Positions 57,431 to 64,000 of a DNA stretch of 64,000 bases are shown piece after piece. Within the stretch, counting starts at the first letter, position 1. Every line of letters begins with the position of its first letter. This DNA comes from Coriaria nepalensis (Eukaryota; Streptophyta; Magnoliopsida; Cucurbitales; Coriariaceae), in the NCBI GenBank assembly GCA_027186245.1, contig CP114495.1:8548501-8612500 (forward strand), read 5' to 3'. The notes below the pieces were generated by a model that worked only from the letters and a program-made list of their open reading frames with translations, was not told the DNA's origin and did no database searches. The translations under genes and the position numbers were made by a program.

Positions 57431-59499
57431 AGAATAACTCTGATAGAGGAAAATATATTAAAGCACAATGAACATATATGTTAAGCTCGTCCATATTCAT
57501 CTCATAATCAATTACGGACGTATTGAGTATATAATTTTCTCATATAATATAAGATTTGATCGGAAAGGAGAAGGAAATAATCAATAAGAAAAAGGCATAA
57601 GAAAATATCGCAATCATGGAAAACAATACACCACGAAACTTAATCACTTTTTACTTTTGTATTGAAGTTCTTGTCTCTATTCATGATTCATTTCTGCTTA
57701 GTGGTATCTCATGCTACGACTAATTTACTTGATTGTTTTCAACCACACGTTTAATAATTTTTAATTTATTTATATAATAAGATTCTAATCTCAAATCGTA
57801 TAAAATTGTATCATGAAAGAATTTCACTCAATATTTGCACTTAATACTTCTTCATCTTAGATGATCCGAATTTCTAGAATTTCTAAATATAAGAAATTAG
57901 ACCTTCTTTCTTCTTCAACTCCCCTACCAGACGATACGTCGTTTGGAAACTAATATTGACTAAGAAGTAACATAGATGAAGTATATAAAAAGGAGCGAGC
58001 ATCTAAATGGTTATTGGTACGTAATTACGAAACGAATGATGAATTTGACTTTTCTATGACCTAAAAACAGGTGTCAATTAATATTAACAAATTTCTCAAC
58101 TTTTATGATTAAAATTTTCCATCCCTAACACCTCATTACGTATCAGACAATAGACATATTATCTAATTTGAAAGCAGTAAAATGACATCAATTCAATTCT
58201 CACAGCTCAATATTATTATTATTTTTTCATTAATGTAATGTTGTGTCTAGCATGGAATTTCAAATTCAAATTCATTTACATAAATTATAATTTTATCAAA
58301 CAAAAATTATGATAAAATTATACTGATTATAAAAAAAAGAAATACTATGATAAAATCTAATTAAAATGTTAAATTTATTATGGAATCAAGGTTTTTTTAG
58401 GAAATTATTATAAAATATGAAATGAAAATATTTTAGAAAGTTTGACGGTAAAATTACCGCATGACATATTATAGAAAGTTGAAAATACGCATGTAGCTCA
58501 ATTTTATACCTAAACTCAACTATTATTATATATATATATATGCGATCGGTTGGGAGCCTGCACAAATATTTGGACTATTCGATTAAATTGGATGGTCCAA
58601 ATGCTTTCATATGATTTTTGTTTGATTATTTAATATAAATTTAATTTTTAGTATTACGTGATAATGACGTTGAACATGTATTTTATTTACATTCACACTC
58701 ATGATTGTATTACGTTAATGCTCATAATTATTAACTTTTGTGAGCATAAAATGTAATAATTGTGAATTTTGAATTAAATCAAATTTATATATTTTTTTTA
58801 TTTCATTTTAATTTTAATTTTTATTTGTTGATGAGTTGTCTAATTTCATTAAAACATGCCCACCGACATTATAATAAACTTAAACTTATTGTGTAATTTG
58901 ATATTATTAATATAAATTGTTGCATACAACATGCCCAGATCATTATTAACATAAATTTGACTTTTATAAATTCTAAATATATATATATATTTTTTTTTTA
59001 TTTGCTGAATGAGTTATATAATCTCATTATAATTAAAATGATTTAAATTAACATAATTTAACCAATAATTGGACTGAATATACATCATTATGAACTTAAA
59101 ATATGATGTAGAGTCGAATGCTTAATCGACCTATCGGTGAGGCTTTCATAACTACTAGTTTATGCTCGTAAAGTCGAAGGCCTCATTGACCATATCGACC
59201 TATAAAGTCAAGAGCCCCGACAATCTTATCGACCCGTAAAATCAAAATTACTCTATAAATTGATGAGGTTATCGACATCGTAATAAATTTAAAATAAGAT
59301 ATATGTATGAGATGTACGAATATTTGAAATCTTTGAAATGACTGTTGTCGGCATTGGAGGTCGTATCATCATTTGGAATCTTTGAAAAAGAAAATCCTTA
59401 TGTTTGAAAAGCGTGTACTTTATTATGTACCATTTGTTGGATTTCTTTACAACTCCTCACGACTCTATTTCTATCTCTTCATCTTCTTCCCTAGCTCTT
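57431..59499. other. Intergenic within the array
   Basis: No gene supported. 57975-58530 repeats parts of 52020-52960. At 59110-59270 the words TATCGACC and TAAAGTC recur as an eroded short repeat. The frame at 59373 has no family feature until it enters the Rab-like fragment. Confidence 0.5.
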
Positions 59500-59692
59500 C
59501 CAGTTATCGCACGGATAACATTAGTGATTACTATCGGGAGGCGACAAGTGCATGCTCGTGTATGATAGAGCACGCTATTCCACCTTTGAAAATGTCAAGG
59601 GGAGTTTAGGCGAGTTGAGGAATTATGCCCCAACATTCCGGTCATGCTTTTCGCTAACAAAGGAGGTTTCCACAGAGAATGAGTTCCGATAA
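59500..59692 (+). pseudogene. Rab-like GTPase fragment, segment 1
   Basis: Covers only the second half of a Rab domain: SYRTDNISDYYREAT, then after a frame change VYDRARYSTFENVKGSLGELR, matching the AYYRGA / [21 protein letters not shown] stretch of RabA/Rab11-type proteins. Most of the G4 and G5 regions are lost. Aligns well with segments 2 and 3 at DNA level. Not functional. Confidence 0.65.
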
Positions 59693-60458
59693 TGGAAGCA
59701 AACCAGTCTGCCACATCCCATTCACTTTGTTTCAGGAAACTTTCTGTCTGGTCTCTGGGCAATATGAGAAGAGAATTTCAAAGTGCATGCCAGTGGAAAC
59801 CCGCTGTGAATCAAACAACAACATCCGCAATTTCAAGATTGGGGGAACTTGGTTATGGTGCACTTCGTCATGTGGATCAATCTAAGAAATCTACTAGTTA
59901 TCGCTACCTCTTAAACAAGATATTAATTGGAGATCCGCAAGTTGGAAAATTTGAGTTTTTCTCGAGAGCACAAAGAGACATTTATCCCCAAAATATTTAT
60001 GAGTCCTTTAGACGAGTCATCAGCACTATAGAATATTGGGATGAAAACACAAAGATAGAATTTCATGACATATCTTGCTCTTTAAGGTATTGCAACAACA
60101 TCATTGAAGATCATTATCGTGAGGCCAGATATGTGCTGTCATGTACGATGTCACACACCATTCTTTATTCGAAAATGCCAAAGAGTGGTTAAGGGAGTTG
60201 AGGGTTCATGCCGATCCTATATGTGCAGTTATTCTTGTTGGCAACAAAAAAGATCTTGCTGATCGCGTAAAGGTTTCAACTGAAGATGGAAAATCTTTTG
60301 CTCAAAGCGAGTCCCTCAGTTTCATTGAAACTTCTGGACAGAATTCAAAAAACTTGAAGGAGCTAATTATTTGCTTGATTAGTGATTTTTATGCACGCAT
60401 CTCCATACGACCATCGACTATGAAGCTGAATTCCGGTCATATCGCCCAAAGTGGATAA
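59692..60458 (+). pseudogene. Rab-like GTPase segment 2, degenerate
   Basis: From the ATG at 59692 a frame runs through KILIGDPQVGKFEFFSR (P-loop, normally GDSGVGKS) to DHYREARYV. A one-base shift near 60130 moves the match to another frame: VMYDVTHHSLFENAKEWLREL, VGNKKDL (G4 intact), STEDGKSFAQ and FIETSGQ (G5). The switch II motif WDTAGQE reads HDISCSL, without the catalytic Gln. The first 60 residues before the P-loop match nothing I know. Derived from a RabA/Rab11-like gene; GTP hydrolysis is very unlikely. Confidence 0.7.
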
Positions 60459-61118
60459 CATTAATAGTGAAATCATTAATGGCCGGAATCTCATCAAGGT
60501 GATTCTGATGGGGGATCAAAATGTTGAAAAGTCTAACTTGGTATCTAGGGACTGGTTGAAGGAGTTCGACCATGAATATAAGTTCACCAAGTGTGTCATG
60601 ATCTCTAAGACCATCATGCAATTGAATGGCCAGATAATAGAAATCGAAATTCAAGACATAGCTGGATCTTTCAGGTATTGCACTGATATTATTCATGATT
60701 ATTATCGGGAGGCCAACTGCGCAATGCTTGTCACTTGCCGTTCTTCCTTTGAAAATGCCAAAGAGTGGTTAAAGGAGTTGAAGGATCATGCAAATCTCGA
60801 CATTCTAATCGAACTTGTCGGTACCAAAATAGATCTTACTGAAAGTATAGAGGTTAAAACCGAGTAAGGAAAATCTTTTGCTGACTCAAAATCTATCATC
60901 TTCGTTGAAACATCTGCTCTGGATTCCAAAAATGTGGAGGATAATTTGGAAAAGTAGGTTGTGAGCTGGGTACACGTATGAAGAATAACAACAATGAAAA
61001 AGTGGAGTTTGATTCAAGCAAGACGAGCAATTCGACAAACGAAATCTATCGAACGCCAACATCAGTCGGAAGCGCAAAGCCTTCTACAATTTTAGGAATT
61101 GGTGCAGCCGGCGGGTAG
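60451..61118 (+). pseudogene. Rab-like GTPase segment 3 with a GxGAAG tail
   Basis: Starts within a few bases of the end of segment 2. The first part reads LIKVILMGDQNVEKSNLVSR (P-loop Gly changed to Glu), IQDIAGSFRYC (switch II without Gln), YYREANCAML and VGTKIDL (G4 Asn changed to Thr). An in-frame TAA at 60865 stands where segment 2 has the Asp of TEDGKSF; beyond it ETSALDSKNVED (G5) is kept. After a frame change near 60950 an open tail begins (ATG at 60978: MKNNNNEKVEFDSSKT) and reaches ILGIGAAGG before TAG at 61116. That stop comes from one extra G relative to the copy at 62986. Confidence 0.68.
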
Positions 61119-61583
61119 TGTTCAAATGGAAGATGTTCATAACGAATTTTAGTATAAGTTCGAGAGACCAGTATTCCAGTTTAGTTTGTTTGGTTCTTTT
61201 TCATAAATCAACATATGTTCTTGGAATCTTGTTCGATCAATTTGTGGCCTAGACTAAGGGGTTTTTTTTATATTTGGTTTAAAAATGTGTTGTATCATAT
61301 TTAACTTATATTGGTAAGAAATAAAAGTAGGATTTAACATAAAGTAAGATGCACTCATCTGAATAAGAATGTTGATAATATCTCCAAGTAACGATAAATA
61401 AAAAAGAATAATACCTAGATTAAAAATAATAGTAAATTAAAATCTTTTTTTTTTCTTTCTTTCCCTTCTTGTAATATTTTCAATAGAAAATGGAAACGTA
61501 AATTGAAGAAGAAAGAAAAGAGGGAAAAAAATTTGGAGGGAAAATTTAATAGTAAATTTGTCTTTAAATGGTAATGGTAATGG

Positions 61584-61627
<44 letters not shown>

Positions 61628-62520
61628 TTTAATCTCACCCTTCAAAATAAAATGAATGATGAATTATGCATAGATTTAGGATAGTTGCACATGAGCTATC
61701 CCGGACTCAATCATACAATTCAAAACCAACACATATCAATCATACAAATTATGCATAGATTTAATCTCGTCAATTGAGATTGTGATTTTTTTTATTATGA
61801 TTTTTTTTTTTTGTATAATGGCCGGGAGACCAATCTAAAACAAAATTTAGACGAACATGGTACTCGTTTTGCCTTTTGAAGATGGTTCATGGAAAGCACA
61901 CAATATATACTATGTTGACATAAATAATAACAAAAACTAAATGAATAATATGATTCCAATGATTTATACACGCGGCTCATGATCAATCAAGATTATAAGT
62001 TAAATTAAAATTTGAAGCCCTTTTAATATAATATATATATAAATAATATCATATTCTTTAATTAAAAAATTATTTTAATAAAATATATGAAAATAGCTTA
62101 CTAACTATTTCATATTTTTAAAATTTTCATATTTATCCTAAACATAATAAAAGACCTTTTTAATATTAAATTTTAATAATTATATATATATATATATATC
62201 ATAATTATTTGATACTCTACAATATATAAAACTTTAAACTACTGCGTCGACTCTGCTTATACGTACATGCATGATTGGCTTTATGATACCAATAAAGAAT
62301 CATAATCTTGAGCTTTACGGAATCAAACTTATATTTTAATCTACATTTATATCAGAAGATACCTATTTTCACTCGACTTCGATACGATAAAACTCATGTC
62401 CTAAAAGAAATGTTTTTAAGTTGTTCACATTGTATCACATGTGAATGAATGGATCTTAATATTTACATAATATCGATTAAGTGGACATTCTCAATTAAAA
62501 TAGATGGCAAGAGCCTAATT
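61119..62520. other. 3' region of the Rab-like segments and intergenic DNA
   Basis: 61119-61220 is the continuation of the tail sequence, now out of frame. The rest is AT-rich, with a TA microsatellite at 61585-61625. 62260-62490 repeats words from 53110-53270. Confidence 0.5.
61585..61625. repeat. TA microsatellite
   Basis: About 20 uninterrupted TA units. Confidence 0.95.
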
Positions 62521-62659
62521 GATACCTATTATTATGATAAACTAGGATGCTTCAGCTGCATATATCATTATACCACTTGATACCTATTATTATGATAAAC
62601 TAGGATGCTTCAGCTGCATATATCATTATACCACTTGATACCTATTATTATGATAAACT
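62521..62659. repeat. Perfect tandem repeat, period 58 bp, 2.4 copies
   Basis: GATACCTATTATTATGATAA starts at 62521, 62579 and 62637. The first two units are identical over 58 bp, so the duplication is very recent or homogenised. Confidence 0.95.
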
Positions 62660-62985
62660 GTTCTGCTATTTCATCCCTGCAGGACAGAGAACCCATCACT
62701 ATTGATAACAACTACGGCTTACGTTTAATATTTCATATTTTTCCTTCATTATAGTATATTATCATTTTTTGTTGTTGTTATGGTAAATCTTTTTCGATCT
62801 TTATTAAAAATATTATATCTTATATTTAAAATAAAAATTTTAAAAATTAATATATAAAAAAAGATGAAAGCTCATATTTTTAGAATCTTATTAATCAATT
62901 GTAATAAAAAAATTTGATTTTTTCTTACGTTTCGGTCCGGTTCACCAGTTCTCCATAAGCTAACAAACATGCTGGCGGTAGTTCA

Positions 62986-63114
62986 ATGCATTCTACAATA
63001 CTAGGAATTGGTGCCGCTGGCGGTAGTGTTCAAATGAAAGACGTTCATAATGAATTTCAGTATAAGTTCGAGAGACCAGTATTCCAGTTTAGTTTGTTTG
63101 GTTCTTTTTCATAA
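62986..63114 (+). CDS. Stand-alone GxGAAG tail module, open frame
   Basis: A 42-residue frame from the ATG at 62986 to TAA at 63114. It reads ILGIGAAGGSVQMKDVHNEF, then QYKFERPVFQFSLFG. The DNA matches 61080-61220 at roughly 95%, including about 25 bp past the stop, so this is a copied 3' end of a Rab-tail gene. Here the module is in frame. Upstream, HAGGSS may be the end of another module copy. It may be only a fragment; no promoter is seen. Confidence 0.4.
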   Translation: MHSTILGIGAAGGSVQMKDVHNEFQYKFERPVFQFSLFGSFS

Positions 63115-64000
63115 ATCAACATATGTTCTTGATTTAAAAAGCGTCTGATTATGTTTAATTAATGAGTCTAGGTAGTTTATGTACAAGCATGCTAGTGTAA
63201 ATTTATGTACTTCCGGCCATCTTGAATAGTCAATAGTCGTTAGCTTTAGTTGTTTTTCATTGCATCTACTTGGCATGTTAGAGGCTAGCTCATATCTGAG
63301 TGATTTTAACCTCGTCCCTACCATTAGTGATCTATCCTCTTTCCTGACCAAAAGCATATATTCTCCTCGGATCTAAACCAAAGTTCTTTATCTATTATTT
63401 GATTTTTTTTTTCTTTGTTATCATGTTTCTCGCTTTCGGCTTCTTTCTCTTTCTTCTCTTTCAATGGATCTTAGGTTTCAAAACCTTCGGATTTGATTAG
63501 AAACATTTTAAAACATTTTAAGACATTTTCTAATTTCCAGTTCTCGCGTCAGAGATTTGATGTATCCAAGTTTTTTTTATTATGTTTGTGTTTAGTGTGA
63601 AATCCTCAGCTCTATTCATCAGGTAAACGTTAAATATATACTATGTACAAGCATCAATAAGGCAAAAAAGTAAAAGGAAAGTAGTAATTACATAGATACT
63701 AGGTCAATTGACATAGTCGTCGATCATAGGAGAATTACGTTCTTGTAAAGTATGGGGTGCGATCATAGTAGATGTAGCTTTCTGGGAAAGATGATTTTTA
63801 ATGAGGTAAACCAAGCTGAATGTTGCTGTGTTGTTGATTGTGATTCTTTTGTTTCACTACTTTAGATTTCTAATATGGTTATTAGATTGAATAAATAAGA
63901 ATTGTAATAAAACAATCAAACTGGAATACATGTGAAAGGTTGAAAACATATTATACTAAAATATACTATTTTAAAATCAATTTAATTATATCTAAAAGAC
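63115..64000. other. Right end of window, no gene seen
   Basis: AT-rich DNA without a frame I can support on either strand. Confidence 0.5.

Overview
The window reads as nuclear DNA of a dicotyledonous plant. It is AT-rich, its genes are split by GT-AG introns, intergenic stretches are long and full of poly-A/T tracts and small transposons, and every recognisable protein is of plant type. The order RING E3 ligase, DUF3082-like membrane protein, ePHD/AAA ATPase and ERL1-like exonuclease recalls, from memory, a stretch of Arabidopsis chromosome 3, so the middle of the window is probably an old conserved block. I assembled exon models by hand from splice signals and reading-frame continuity. No alignment or RNA evidence was available.

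Left part (1-18 kb). An F-box gene with a decayed duplicate beside it (1-1736, minus); a four-exon group E bZIP factor (2344-4241, minus); a nine-exon homogentisate 1,2-dioxygenase of tyrosine breakdown (8071-10856, minus). Long gene-free AT-rich stretches follow, holding an RNase H-type retroelement fragment, a hAT-type MITE with an exact 8-bp target duplication, and a large inverted-repeat element related to a second copy at 4.6-5.2 kb.

Middle part (18-49 kb), the gene-rich block. A RING-H2 E3 ligase (18379-21745, minus), ELOF1 (26235-26827, plus), the SAWADEE-homeodomain protein SHH2 (28538-31713, plus), a broken copy of a conserved plant gene (32826-34227, plus), a DUF3082-like plastid membrane protein (34695-36542, minus), a DUF1685 protein (37098-38374, minus), a large ePHD plus AAA ATPase resembling BRP1 (40422-47280, minus), and a decayed ERL1-like exonuclease (48376-48921, minus). 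Three of these (ELOF1, SHH2, BRP1) act in transcription or chromatin silencing.

Right part (49-64 kb). A lineage-specific tandem array. Three copies of a tiny gene lie in duplicated blocks; only the third (56124-56393, 89 aa) is open. Its product is two ungapped repeats, 42 residues apart, of a module starting GxGAAG. The same module recurs behind a set of tandem, degenerate Rab-like GTPase segments (59500-61118), and once more alone (62986-63114). I do not recognise this module from any family. The array is the part most likely to hold something undescribed, though most of its copies look broken.
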